Source of the DNA: Diphasiastrum complanatum | Lineage: Eukaryota > Streptophyta > Lycopodiopsida > Lycopodiales > Lycopodiaceae | Assembly (NCBI GenBank): GCA_029204225.1 | Contig: CM055101.1 | Span: forward strand, 32,245,683-32,309,682 | Length of the DNA stretch: 64,000 nucleotides | Direction of reading: 5' to 3' | Shown here: one piece after another, positions 46,307 to 57,436 of the stretch | Numbering within the stretch: position 1 is the stretch's first letter | Layout: every line of letters starts with the position of its first letter | Made by a program: the position numbers and the translations under genes | The notes under the pieces: generated by a model | Seen by the model: only the letters and a program-made list of their open reading frames with translations | Databases searched by the model: none | Told to the model about the DNA's origin: nothing

Positions 46307-46742
46307 GTAAGTACTATGGTCGTTGATCGGTGTACTCTCGTGTTACATCATGGAGTCAATTTTATTTTCTTTTTGTTTGAAGCTTTCAGATAAGAAGCTT
46401 ATTATTGTAGCCTTCACTACTCTCAGAATTAGCAAATCATTTTCCGTTGGCTTCGACTTTCTGCTGTAATGGTGCGATTGCTTCTCATTTCAAATAATAT
46501 GCTTTCTATGATTGCTTGCTGAATGAATGCTAGTTTTTGTTGGACCAACGTCACTGCTCACTGCTCTCTTGATGTCTCAAAAATCCTTAGTTATTTGGGA
46601 CAGATATGCACCTTGAGTTTTCTGTATGAAGGTTCAGTGTGTCTGAATGTGAATGCCAGCAGATTATCGTACAATATTCTGCCAGGATGCGTAATTTTCC
46701 CTGGGAATGCTCAGGGGTTTGTGGCTGTTGTGATCTCAGCAG
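46307..46742 (+). other. Probable intron in the PUB4 5' untranslated region
   Basis: A consensus donor GAT|GTAAGTA at 46307 and an acceptor TGATCTCAGCAG at 46731-46742 bracket AT-richer, T-rich DNA. Splicing would place exon DNA only 18 bp before the ATG at 46761. Inferred from splice motifs only. Confidence 0.45.
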
Positions 46743-46760
46743 AACTCATGCTTTTGTTCC

Positions 46761-49700
46761 ATGGAAGAAATGGATCCCCGCGCTATTCTTGGAAACGTGT
46801 TGGAAACAGTCCAGGTTTTAATCGGATTGGGAGAGAAGACCAGGCTTCAGAGAACAAACGCTCAAATTTTCCTGGCATGCTTAAAACTTGTGAAGCCGTT
46901 TCTGGAAGAGGTTCGAGATGCAAAAGTTACCTGGACGGAAGCTGCAAGAGATTCTCTGGAGTTACTGGAACATGCATTGGGACAGTGCACAAATTTGATG
47001 GAAAGGTGTTGTGGAAAAGGAAGTAAAGTATATATGGTAAGCCTCTAGCTAACTCTGCATAAGTTACCTTACCTCTTTAATCCTTATAACTTGATATACT
47101 TGTGGCTTGTCAACTTAATGAGTACCTTTGCCATGGTAGATTCTACGGAGCTATCAGATCATCACGGTTTTCCAGAACATCACCTCCGAAATAGAGCAAG
47201 CCCTCAACACTTTACGCTTGGGATTGCTTCACCTTTCAGATCACAGTCTTATTCAGGCAAGTTTGAGGATTCTGTGTATTAACCTCGCAAAGTTTGCATC
47301 TCTACACACGTTGATCGTTTCACATAGAATTTCCAGTTCGAGCTTCAGAAAATTAGGTCTTTTCATGGTATACCTTATATCCATCAGTGCCCCATGTCTG
47401 TTTTGAATTTCAACATATTACTCGAAATGGAAGTTAAATTGGAAGGGGCAGTTTCTGGGTCGTGATTATCAATGCAGTAGTAGGGATAACAGGGAACCAC
47501 GATTGCTATGGATAAACTATGTTTGCGTTTGTTTAGTCACAGCTAAGGCTAGCTCTTCTGATTGTACAGGCAGAGCGTTCTTTGCAAGAATTAAAAAGGG
47601 CAGCGTATCTCATTGATATTTCTGACGAGCGTTTCTCTGAGGAAATTGAAACTCTAATGCGGGAACAAAGAGAAGGCCAAAGTACCAGTCTTGAAAGATT
47701 ACAAAAACTTTTTGATAAGGTTGATATCAGATCGAATGATACTCTTTCCAGGGAATTAGCTGCACTGGAGAAGGAAAAGGAGCAGGCAAGATTGGCAAAG
47801 GACAAAATGGAGGAAGATTATATTGACCGTGTGATCTCTTTGCTTTCAAAGACGCTGGAAGAAAAAGAAGAAAACAAGCATTCACGTTCAGATGCGAGAG
47901 GAATACCCATTCCTGCAGATTTCAGGTGCCCCCTTTCCTTAGAATTAATGGCAGACCCTGTCATTGTGGCCTCTGGACAAACCTATGAAAGGGCTTACAT
48001 ACAACAATGGTTGGATCAAGGGAACACAACTTGCCCAAAGACCAGGCAAATACTAGCTCATACCCATCTTATACCCAATTATACAGTCAAAGCTCTGATA
48101 ACAAATTGGTGCGAGGCAAATGATGTACCCTTACCCGAACCTACAAAACTAAAGCCACATATTTCCTTGCTAGAACCACCTTCTGAATCTGTTCTTGCAA
48201 AACTTGGCTCCAAAGAAGAGGTGCTGACATGTCAGAATGCTTCTGAAAAAAGAGAGTTGGTTGTTTGTGCCGATGAGACTGCAGCACTTAGTAGCAGGCC
48301 AGCTTCCACAACCAGCAATACCAAGCTGAAAGCATCAGGACTTACAGACCATGAAAATGGAGTGGCTACGGAAAGCAATGGTGGGGAGGAAGGAGGGCCT
48401 TCCCAAGTTGTTACGAACAGTCATCATAGAACTTATGCTCTCTGTAACGAAAGTTGCAATGGCCAATTATTGGAAAGCTCACCTGGACTTAATCGCACAG
48501 CTTCTGCATTGAGTACTACTTCAAGCATAGAAGATATGCAAGAGCATGCTCCTAGTGACTCTGTTTTTGAAATAGTTGCCCAGAATTCGAGTGACTCTTC
48601 ACCTTCTCATAGTGAACTTTCTGGGGAGATGGACAGGATGATAGTTGCTGCAGCACGGAGTCATTCACATAATGAAATATCTGGGTTGCTGCCTAGGGCA
48701 CGTCAGAAGAATTTTGATTCTCGAAGGAAGTCAAGAATTGGACAAACTACAAGCTTACCAAAAATTCTACCATCTCAGGCTCCTGATAGTTTATTTCGAC
48801 CTGATGGGAATGTTCATGTTGTCGTTGAAGGTTTTGTTAAGGACCTGCAGTCAAGCTCAGTAGAAGTTCAGAGGAATGCTGCAGCAGAACTAAGGCTTCT
48901 TGCAAAGTACAACATGGAAAATCGGATTGTGATTGCCTATGCAGGAGCCATTAAGCCTCTTGTGGCATTGTTGGCATCTGCAGATCCAAAAACCCAGGAA
49001 AATGCTGTAACTGCATTGCTAAACCTGTCACTAAATGATAACAACAAGTCCGAAATTGCAGCGTCTGGGGCTATAGAGCCACTTGTCACTGTGCTGCAAG
49101 TTGGCTCAACAGAGGCTAAGGAGAATGCTGCTGCCACTTTGTTTAGTTTGTCAGTAATGGATGAAAACAAGGTTTTGGTTGGTGCTTCAGACGCAATTCC
49201 ACCCCTTGTGCAACTACTCATCAATGGAACTCCACGAGGAAAGAAAGATGCAGCAACTGCATTATTCAATCTTTCAATTTTCCACGAAAACAAGGCCAGA
49301 ATTGTTCGAGCAGGTGCAGTGAAGCCACTTGTGGAGCTTATGACTGAACCTGCAGCTGGAATGGTAGACAAGGCAGTGGCTGTGTTGGCTAATTTAGCAA
49401 CAATTCCTGAGGGTAGGGTTTCCATTGGTGAGGAAGGAGGAATCCCTGCTCTTGTGGAAGTAGTTGAGGCTGGATCTCAGAGAGGTAAGGAGAATGCTGC
49501 AGCAGCCTTATTGCATTTATGCACAAGCAGTAATCGACATCGAGCGATGGTCCTTCAAGAAGGAGCTATTCCTCCATTGCATGTGCTTTCTCAATCTGGA
49601 ACAGCACGTGCAAAAGAGAAGGTGCATACCTCTTTTTCTGCTGATTTGACTTTAGTTTCTAGGCCTTCTGCATAGCATTATTATGATGTGTTGTAATGGT

Positions 49701-49904
49701 AACTGTTTTAATAGTGCAGTTCTACACATAACAGAATGGAATTATCAGGAGTCAAGTCACCATTGTTTAAATATTGTGATTCTGATCAATCAATTGAAAT
49801 ATTCCTCATTGCAGGCATCGGCGTTACTTCGACATTTCAGGGAACAACGCCATGTAAGTTTTGGTGGGAGGCAAGGGCACATTAGGGAAAGAAGGGATTC
49901 TTGA
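46761..49904 (+). CDS. PUB4: PUB4-like U-box/ARM-repeat E3 ubiquitin ligase
   Basis: Ubiquitin ligase that recruits an E2 through its U-box and substrates through ARM repeats. Exons: 46761-47036 (92 codons), 47140-47256 (39), 47570-49621 (684) and 49815-49904 (29 plus stop), all in phase 0, about 844 aa, close to Arabidopsis PUB4. Residues 1-235 form the helical U-box N-terminal (UND) region (VLETVQVLIGLGEKTRLQRT; LKRAAYLIDIS). The U-box is at about 246-320: IPADFRCPLSLELMADPVIV, ASGQTYERAYIQQWLDQGNT, CPKTRQ. A Ser-rich linker follows. About six ARM repeats span 546-825 (PKTQENAVTALLNLSLNDNN; RGKKDAATALFNLSIFHENK; GMVDKAVAVLANLATIPEGR). The tail ALLRHFREQRH matches PUB4 family ends. Intron 2 starts GC (CAG|GCAAGT), a rare GC-AG type. 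An out-of-frame ATG at 46748 precedes the start. No stops or frameshifts. Transposons crowd both flanks but none lies inside. Confidence 0.93.
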
Positions 49905-51174
49905 AATCATTGAAAGAATGGTTGTTTTTTATTTGGGGATCTAAGCTATTGAAGGTCATCCAGTGTTTGATAGTTTTGTAAAGCTCCTTATATACATGTA
50001 ATACTATATATCTTTGTTTGAGTCGTTTGGGACAAATCATCTTTTGGAAATCTTGTGGACCCTGATAAATATGCTAGCAATGCTACACATGCCTAAGCTC
50101 TTGGGAACTTTAATATTGTTCTTGAACTGTCGTAGTTATGTTCTTTACAAGAAATCAGCAGTGATATGTATTTATTTCGAGTGTTTCTGGCCATGCGAGT
50201 CTGATAATGCATGCGAAGTCTTGAAGGTTCTTTGGCAAGCAACTGCGATGTTGATTTGTCATTCATTGTAGATACTTGTTTATTATCTTATGGGACGCTG
50301 GTGGACAGTGTTGAAACTTGAAACTATGATACATGTGTTTTATTATCTTCTTTGCTATTGCATACTTCCCAGGGTGGCAAATCCTGAAATTCAAGATCCT
50401 TTGGATGAAGAATTGATAGCATCCAACGATGTTAATGAGCCAGACGTGAAAAATATAACCATAAACGAATAGGAAATATTAAACTCCAAAAAGGAAGTTG
50501 ATGATCAAGTCTATTCTATAGAATTACAAAGTCTTCTACTCCTCTGAAAGATTGATGTGCTTGTAGCACTAACCATGCGATCCCTTAGGATGTTGTTAAT
50601 CCAACACTTTTTCACGAGCTAGCAGAGACTACTTTGGCATATGAACAAAGTTCTACAAGCTTTGGAAATAAAGCCAGATTAGAGAGCATAATATATATTT
50701 TAGTTGTCATTGAGCCAATCTTAAATATAGTTTGAAACATACATGTTGGCATTTCAGATGTCAACAATTAAGATAGTAACAAGATTATCGAATCTAAATA
50801 TCTTCATTTGTAGGCCAGATCAGAAAGCATAATATTGATTTTTTGTTCCAAGGCATTATATATTTTTGAAATAGATAGTAACAAGATCTTTAGCTCAAAC
50901 TAATAGTTGTCACCCAAGATATAACAAGAGATCACAATGACAAACAAGAATTTCCAATAAGCTACAAGAGAAAAAACAATTGAGAAATTGAAAATTGAAT
51001 TGTGTTCCAAGGCACATGTATGCCATTTCATTGTGAAATCCCATAGCTAGATGAGAATGCCAATCGTCAACAGTAAAAATGCGTCCCATAATCATTTTCA
51101 TCATATGCTCACTTCTGGAGCATAAGGATAATCCGAGTAGTCAAACGACTCCATGACTTCCTTGAAATCCGAAG
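49905..51174. other. PUB4 3' flank, nothing else recognised
   Basis: AT-rich, presumably containing the 3' untranslated region and poly(A) site. A 60-codon frame at 50290-50472 has no family motif. Confidence 0.45.
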
Positions 51175-51711
51175 GTGATATATCCCATTGGAAGCATCAC
51201 AACAGTTGAAAAGCAAGAAGCTAAGGCAACAACTTATGTGATAAGAATTTCAATTTCCGGGCCCAAAGGAGAAGGCCAACTTCTCAATCAAAGGCAAAAA
51301 AAAGACTCATCCATCCAAGAAGAACCAAGGCAAGGAGGCCGAGGCCGAGGACAAGGATGGTGGATCAAGTTCCAAAGGCAAGACCAAAAAGGACAAATTA
51401 GAGCTCAAATGTTTCTTTTGTGGAAGAAAAGGCCATCTTGCTTCTGAGTGCTTCAAGAAGAAGAATTCTCAAGAGAAGGACAAGCTAGTCATTATTGTGC
51501 ATGAGGAGGAGGAGGAGGAGGAGGATTGCAATTCATCCTTTATGGCATCTACAACACCGACATCAAGCAAGGACATATGGTGGATTGATAGTGGGGCTAG
51601 CTCCCACATGTCTCATCAAAAGGAATATTTTTCTACCTTACTCTCATATAATGATTCTAAAAAATTCATATTTGTGAGAAATTGCCAAAAATTGGCAAAT
51701 TTAGCTTGATC
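51175..51711 (+). pseudogene. Ty1/copia gag end with zinc knuckle, and protease start
   Basis: A basic, frameshifted gag tail leads to the CCHC knuckle CFFCGRKGHLASEC (51410-51455), an acidic EEEEEEE stretch and the protease start DIWWIDSGASSHMSHQKEYF (catalytic DSG) at about 51574-51633. The sequence breaks off after about 51710. About 530 bp of an element whose other parts are not nearby. Confidence 0.85.
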
Positions 51712-52250
51712 AAAACCATGTAAAATGTACATAGGTGGGTCCCACACATGTGAGGCCACGGTGCCATGTGGGAATACACACTAGTGTAGGTTAGATCAAG
51801 TCTAAAAATAGGTCAAGTCAATTTGGTAGTGATTCCTACTTTGTAGGACCTAATCCCTAGATTTATGAAGAAAATTGACCAACTAGCCACCTACTTGGCA
51901 TGACTCTAAGAATGAGGCTAGAATGGAAAATTAGGGCAAGAAACCTCAATCACCTTCCTTATTACATGTTGGAAATTCACCTAACTTGTAAAGGGAAGAG
52001 GCATTTCTATGTAGTGAATTCTGCTGGAAAGAGGTGATAATGCAATGACGACAAGTCGAAGGCAGTAAACGATTTATCGAGCACAATGGAATGAACCTGC
52101 TTTTCTAATGCATGACTACGCCTATCAATATTGAACAAAACATAATGACAAGAGTCAGCAACTAACTTTGAAATCATCATACCTAAAGTGATTACATAGC
52201 CAAGCAATGAAGAATTGAAATATCAGACAAAAGCAATATGAGATCACAAA
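51712..52250. other. Intergenic / LTR-flank DNA
   Basis: No gene. TGTTGGAAATTCACC at 51967 could be an outer LTR edge of the minus-strand copia to the right (its inner edge reads TGTTGGA in reverse), which would make a 1.3-kb LTR; not proven. Confidence 0.35.
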
Positions 52251-52890
52251 GATTTTAACATAATACTGAATGCAATAAAAGAAAAATTGATTCAACAAAA
52301 ATGATGAGCACAAGACAATTTCGGATAGAAACCGTACTCTTAAGTTATCTCTGAAAACTTTGTCTGATTTGCACTTCCTCTAATAAGCAACAAGTGCTAA
52401 TAACAAAACTCTAAAAGAACTCTAGAGAACTGAGCTAAAATGCTCAAGAGTGTTCAAGCTTGAAAGCTTAGAGATTCTAACATAATACTAAATGCAATAA
52501 AAGATAGATTGATTCAACAAAAATGATGAGCACAAGACAATTTTGGATAGAAATCGCGTACTCTAAGCTATCTACTGATTTGCACTTCCGCTAATAAGCA
52601 ATAAGCGCTAATAGCAAAACTCTAAAAGAACTCTAAAGAACTGAGCTAGAATGCTCAAGAGTGTTCAAGCTTGAAAGCCTGAGAGAGCTACTACGTGGTA
52701 CATGAATTATTTTTTCAAATTGATAGAAGTATGAACAACTATTTATATTAAGCAATTTAGCAAAACTCCAAAAGAACTCTAAAGAACTGAGCTAGAATGC
52801 TCAAGAGTGTTCAAGCTTGAAAGCTTGAGAGAGCTACTACGTGATACATGAATTATTGCTTCAAATTGATAGACAGTTATTCATATTAAG
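52251..52890 (-). repeat. Tandem duplications inside an LTR, about 220-bp unit plus a partial copy
   Basis: The phrase TAACATAATACTAAATGCAA ... GATTGATTCAACAAAAATG ... GAGCTAGAATGCTCAAGAGTG appears at about 52255-52475 and again at about 52478-52700. A third partial copy of the CTCTAAAGAACTGAGCTAG end lies at 52770-52890. The copies differ by about 5-10 percent. Confidence 0.75.
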
Positions 52891-53307
52891 CAAATGCGGC
52901 AACGTCCAGTTGTAGGACAACTGTTTAGGTAGTAGATCATAATGGCCAGTAGGCCATAGTGAGCTGGCATCCATCCAGTTAGTACTTCTTGGAAATTTAT
53001 TTGCTATAGGGTTAGGGCAAGTCTTAAGCTTCAAAACGAGTGGAACAATTAACTATCATTCAATCGACATGACCCAAGTGGCCGAAGTCTCCGAAGTCAC
53101 CGAAGTCTTCAATGTTAGTGAAGTAACCGAAGTTTGTTGAAGTCTTCGAAGTTTGTCGATGATGTCCAATATGTCGGATCCATTTGTGAGCAATTTCACG
53201 TGTATTTTTGTAGACTATGTAAAAACATGCATAGAACTGCAGAGCTGGATAATGTAGTGGATGAAGATTAAAAATGATTAGTTGATAATCAGGAGAATAA
53301 TCCAACA
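52891..53307 (-). mobile_element. 3' LTR (inner part) of the minus-strand copia
   Basis: The polypurine tract on the minus strand (TTAAGGGGGAG, 53318-53308) is followed by TGTTGGATTATTCTCC at 53307. The LTR extends leftward through the tandem repeats; its outer end is unresolved. Confidence 0.65.
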
Positions 53308-53318
53308 CTCCCCCTTAA

Positions 53319-55700
53319 TCTGAATCATGAATGTTTTGACCTTCAAACTTAGTTCTGCATAAAATTTCTGGTGTGCATCCAAGCTTAATGCTTAGTAAAA
53401 ATATTTGTTGTCATATCTTGCGTTCGACAATACTGCAAGTCAACCTCTTTGTCAAGAACTTTGCTTCTGACATAGTGATATTTGATTTCAATGTGTTTAC
53501 TCCTAGAATGAAATCTAGGGCTGGCTGATAAAGCAATGGACAAAATATGATTGTTGGAGCATATTGACTCAGACTGATAGCTAAAAGTAAGTTTCTCAAC
53601 CACATTGTTTCCTTTGTAGCTTAAGAGGCTGCGATATACTCTGATTTAATGGAAGATAGAGCTCTCGAAGTTTGATTGCAACTGTTCCATGAAATAGGAC
53701 CATTGTTGAGGAAGAATGTAAATTCTGAAGTGGATTTACGAGTGTCTACATCTCTTGCCCAACTTACATCTGAATAACCACTGAGAATATTGAGTTTGTC
53801 ATTGTCGACTCCTCCATACCAAATGCAAAAGTCCATAGTAGCTTGAAGATATCTCATGACTCTGATAAGAGCCTTCTAATGTGTTATACCAAGATTGGTC
53901 ATATACTGACTGCAAAAGCTATGTTTGGTCTAATACAGATCCTGCGTACATAAGAGATCCTATAATCGAATGATAAGGATATTCACGCATCTGCTCCTTC
54001 TCTTCGATTGTTTGGGGACACTAGTCCTTCGACATCTTGAGTTCTGGATCCATTGGTGAGAGAGCTTATTTGCAATTCATCAGATTATATCTAATTAAGA
54101 CATTGTAAATGTATGTTGAGAAATATAGATCAACTTCTATTTTTTGTCTCTTTAGATTTGAATACCTAGACATAAATGAGCTTCACCCAAGTCGGTTATG
54201 TTGAATTTCGAAGATAGCATTGTCTTAGCTTCTTTTATCAGATCGATATTTTTGCTAAAAAGCAACGTGTCGTCCACATACAAAGTGATAATGATAAAGG
54301 AATGTTGCACTGACTTGAAGTAGACATTCGAATATGAAGAGCTTGGTGTGTAGCCATGACCAATAAGGAAAGTATTGATCCTTTGAAACCATGCTCGAGT
54401 ATATTGCTTAAGCCATAAAGTGTTTTATGGAGTTTACACACATGATTGTGTTTACCTTTGATATTGTAACCTTCAGGTTGTCCTCTTCAATAACTCCATT
54501 AAGATATGTTGTCTATACATCCATCTGATGTATTTTCAAATTTGTTGCAGTAGCAAATGACAATAGAAATTCGATAGAAGAATGTTTACTACTGGACTGA
54601 AAGTCTTAGTGTAGTCGACGTTCTGTACGTAAATGGACTTCTAGAATGCTTGCTGATAATACAGCTTTCACATGGAGAATCGGATTTGCTAATAGAAGGA
54701 AGATCTTGCACTATGTTCTGATTTGACATTTCTTGAATACTCTTGAAATTTAAATGGCCTAGTATGAAATGCCACAACAAACGATTTGATTCAGAACTAG
54801 AAATAAGAGCTTGACTACTAGTAAAATAACTGTGACTTAATTTGTAAAGGTAGCCACATCTTCTACCATAAACTAGAACTTTCCTAGTCTTGTCAAGAAT
54901 AGTGCAGCCCTTTGTATCGAATTCAACCCTACGACCAGAATCAGTGATTTTGCTTATAGAAAACAGATTCTTTGTAAGATTCAAAATATACAGAACATTG
55001 GACAACAACTTAACAACACCTCTCTAAAATTCGACCTTGACTGTCTCTTTACCTTCAATGGAATGTGTTGAGTTGTCTCCAAGCTGCACAACTCTAGAAT
55101 GGGTGAAAGGCTTGTAGTTTTGGAACCAGTATCGATGATGGGTCATGTGCTGAGTTGCTCCAGAGTCTAGGTACCATGAATCGATATCCTGAAATTTTTT
55201 GACGTAGTCCATAAAGGCAGCTTCATCCTCCTCTTCATGCTGGATCGAGTTACTAGTTGAGGCAGCATTTGCTTGTTGTTGGAACTACTACTTCTTTTCA
55301 TTGTTGTACTTGAGCATTTTGCAGTCCTTAATGAGATGACCCTCTTACATTACTTGCAAAAGAGTTTCTGCATTGGTTGGGATGATGAAAGAAAATTCAA
55401 ATTCAACCTTGAACCAGAATTCGATCATGAGCTAAAATTCGACCTTGAGCCAAAATTCAATCCTGACTCCATGTTGCTCTTTTTGCCTGAATAATCAGAT
55501 TTTGTGAATTTTTTTGACTTGAATTTCTAATTTTTTTTTTGTGTAAAGAGCCTGAGGATCAAATCCTAAGTCTGAGGAGGAAGCATTTCTTTTGATCTCC
55601 TCTTGTAGTAGCATTGAAATAACTCTTGATAGAGTAAGTTGTTGTTGGGTCGAAATAGCCATGACCCATGTTTCATAGGCATCAGGAAGATCGAACAAAG
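53319..55700 (-). pseudogene. Ty1/copia gag-protease-RT-RNase H relic (minus strand)
   Basis: From right to left: gag tail SVISMLLQEEIK-like (LTLSRVISMLLQEEIKRN, about 55640-55580), degenerate zinc knuckle near 55350, protease WYLDSGATQHMTHHR (55170-55125), pre-integrase region LSNVLYILNLTKNLFSISK (55005-54950) and LLWHFILGHLNFKSIQEM (54785-54730). The integrase core is missing. RT resumes near 54440 (CKLHKTLYGL, TLYVDDTLLFSKN in a shifted frame) and runs to RNase H (MRYLQATMDFCIWYGG, SWARDVDTRKSTSEF at 53855-53720, then [20 protein letters not shown] at 53515-53455). Many frameshifts. Gag is cut at about 55700 by the facing plus-strand copia. Confidence 0.87.
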
Positions 55701-56500
55701 GGCAAAATGCACTTGAGTCAGGCCAGAAAAGTGCTGAAGCAGTACCACATGATGGACTGCAAAGAGAAAGCCACACCAATGATAGCTGGAGCCAAGCTCA
55801 CGAAACGGGATTGCCCAAAAACGGAAGAGAAAGGACAGAAGATGGCAGAAATACCCTACCAAAACTTGATCGGTAGTCTGATGTACCTTACAATTTGTAC
55901 CAAACCTGATCTAGCTTTCTCTGTTTACGCATTGAGCCAATTCTCTTCAAATCCTGGCATAGCACATTGGCAAATGGCCAAACGAATCCTACAGTATCTG
56001 AAGGGTACCCAAAATATGGGATTAACCTACAGAGTTGAAAACAAAGAAAAAGGATTCGAGTTGCACCACTATAGTGATGCAAGCTGGGCGAGCTGCAAAG
56101 ATGACAACAAGTCCATTACTAGAGGATGTACCCTAGCGTGCAGAGCTGCAATCAGCTGGATATGCAAAAAGCAAACCTTGGTGGCTCAATCCTCTTGCGA
56201 AGCTGAATATGTCGCAGCTTCAAAGGTCATGAATGAGGTAGTGTAGTTGTAGATGATGCTAGAGGCCCAAGCATGATGAAGATGGACTCTCAGAGTGCCA
56301 TCTATCTGTCCCAGGATCCTGTCTTCCATTCAAAGACAAAGCACATACCTCTGAAGTACCATTACATTCGAGATTTGATCTCGAAAGGAGAGCTCTAGGT
56401 CCAGCATATAAAATCAGAAAATATGATTGCAGATCTACTCACGAAACTGCTCGACAAGCCACTCTTTGTCAAGCAAAGAAAGACAATTGGATTAAACGAA
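55701..56500 (+). pseudogene. Ty1/copia RT end and RNase H (plus strand)
   Basis: RT end: KGKMHLSQARKVLKQYHMMD and LIGSLMYLTICTKPDLAFSV (55865-55925). RNase H: LTYRVENKEKGFELHHYSDA, SWASCKDDNKSITRG and QSSCEAEYVAASKVMNEVV (56185-56245), then after a stop and frameshift MDSQSAIYLSQDPVFHSKTK and IADLLTKLLDKPLFVKQRK (56420-56480). Nearly open for 190 codons, the best-preserved copia piece here. The front of the element is absent; it starts where the minus-strand copia gag ends. Confidence 0.88.
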
Positions 56501-56525
56501 CAAAGCTGCAAGGTTCAAGAGGGAG

Positions 56526-57040
56526 TGTCAGAAATGGTGAACTCCTGCAACTTTGTCGTAGCACGAACAAGAAACGAAGGTCAAACGAGAACGATTCGCG
56601 AGAGTCAACATCCCTTGACTCGAAGCACGAACGATTCGCAAATCATTTGTGAATCGTAAACACACCTTCAGGACCGCAAACCACAAAGGGACGCAAAATG
56701 AAAAACCACGAAAGAAACGAAAAGAACAAAAGCAAATGAAAGATTATGAAACAAACGAAAATGAATCTTTTGCGATGCCAGTTGGCAGCTCAACGGGCTT
56801 GGAGTCTAGACTTCATGCCCAGCTGAAATGAGTGGCAATGACGGAGACTAACTAACTAGTTGATTAGTGTTAACTAGTCTTGTGATTCTACGTTTAGCCA
56901 TCTTGTAAACTGCACGTTGTGGAGGTTAAACTAATCTATCCTTTCTAGATCATAACAAGTAATCTGAAATCTGAATAGACACAAATTTGTAAGAGACAGA
57001 GAGAGAGGTAGCGAGTAGAGCAGAAAAAAAAAATACTAGA
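56526..57040 (+). mobile_element. 3' LTR of the plus-strand copia (right border uncertain)
   Basis: AAGAGGGAG polypurine tract then TGTCAGAAATGG at 56526. It contains CGAACGATTCGC and CGAACAAG-type short repeats (56570-56640). The end is near 56980-57045; I cannot fix the terminal CA. Confidence 0.6.
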
Positions 57041-57052
57041 AACAATAGAGCT

Positions 57053-57436
57053 ATGTATGAAAGTCTGCCAATGAGCAGAACTGATCAGAGTTTTGGCGTG
57101 ACGATGGGAGATGGGTTGACGATCACCGGACATAATGCCAATGGTGACCATCGAGTCTGCGTTAATCCTGACATTGTACGTGGTACCTTGGTACAGATAG
57201 TGAAAGCGAGTCTTTTCCTCGTCCCAGGTGGCGTAAGCGTGAAGGGCGAGGCCCATGTTAAGCTCAGAATGGCAAAGCGCCGAGTAAAAACCCATTGCCT
57301 CTAGAAGTGGGTCGGCTGTCTGCAGCCATGGTTGGATCAGAGTGTCAGAGGGAAAGGGCCAAATCTGTGTGGCCTCGGGGATTTCACGCTGGATCACCTG
57401 TTTGGTGCCAGTGTCTTCAGAGGATGAGGAGGCCAT
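57053..57436 (-). CDS. Unrecognised ORF starting MASSSSEDTGTK, with its own TATA-like box
   Basis: The open frame starts at 57436 (MASSSSEDTGTKQVIQREIP) and reads through AMGFYSALCHSELNMGLALH and YATWDEEKTRFHYL to about residue 128; beyond that it enters the neighbouring LTR. A TATA-like TATATAAG on the minus strand (57695-57688) stands about 250 bp upstream of the ATG. The composition is protein-like. I do not recognise the family. Options: the first ORF (gag) of a retroelement, a capture, or a truncated host gene. Its 3' part has been replaced by the plus-strand copia LTR. Confidence 0.4.

Noticed and set aside
46523-47026. 167-codon plus-strand frame overlapping PUB4 exon 1
   Set aside because: It is the frame of the out-of-frame upstream ATG, with no family similarity. 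The PUB4 frame from 46761 is the coding one.
47582-49675. PUB4 as a single 697-codon ORF starting at TTG 47582 and ending at 49675
   Set aside because: It starts inside an exon at a non-ATG codon and ends in an intron. Splice sites and the conserved family N- and C-termini support the four-exon model instead.
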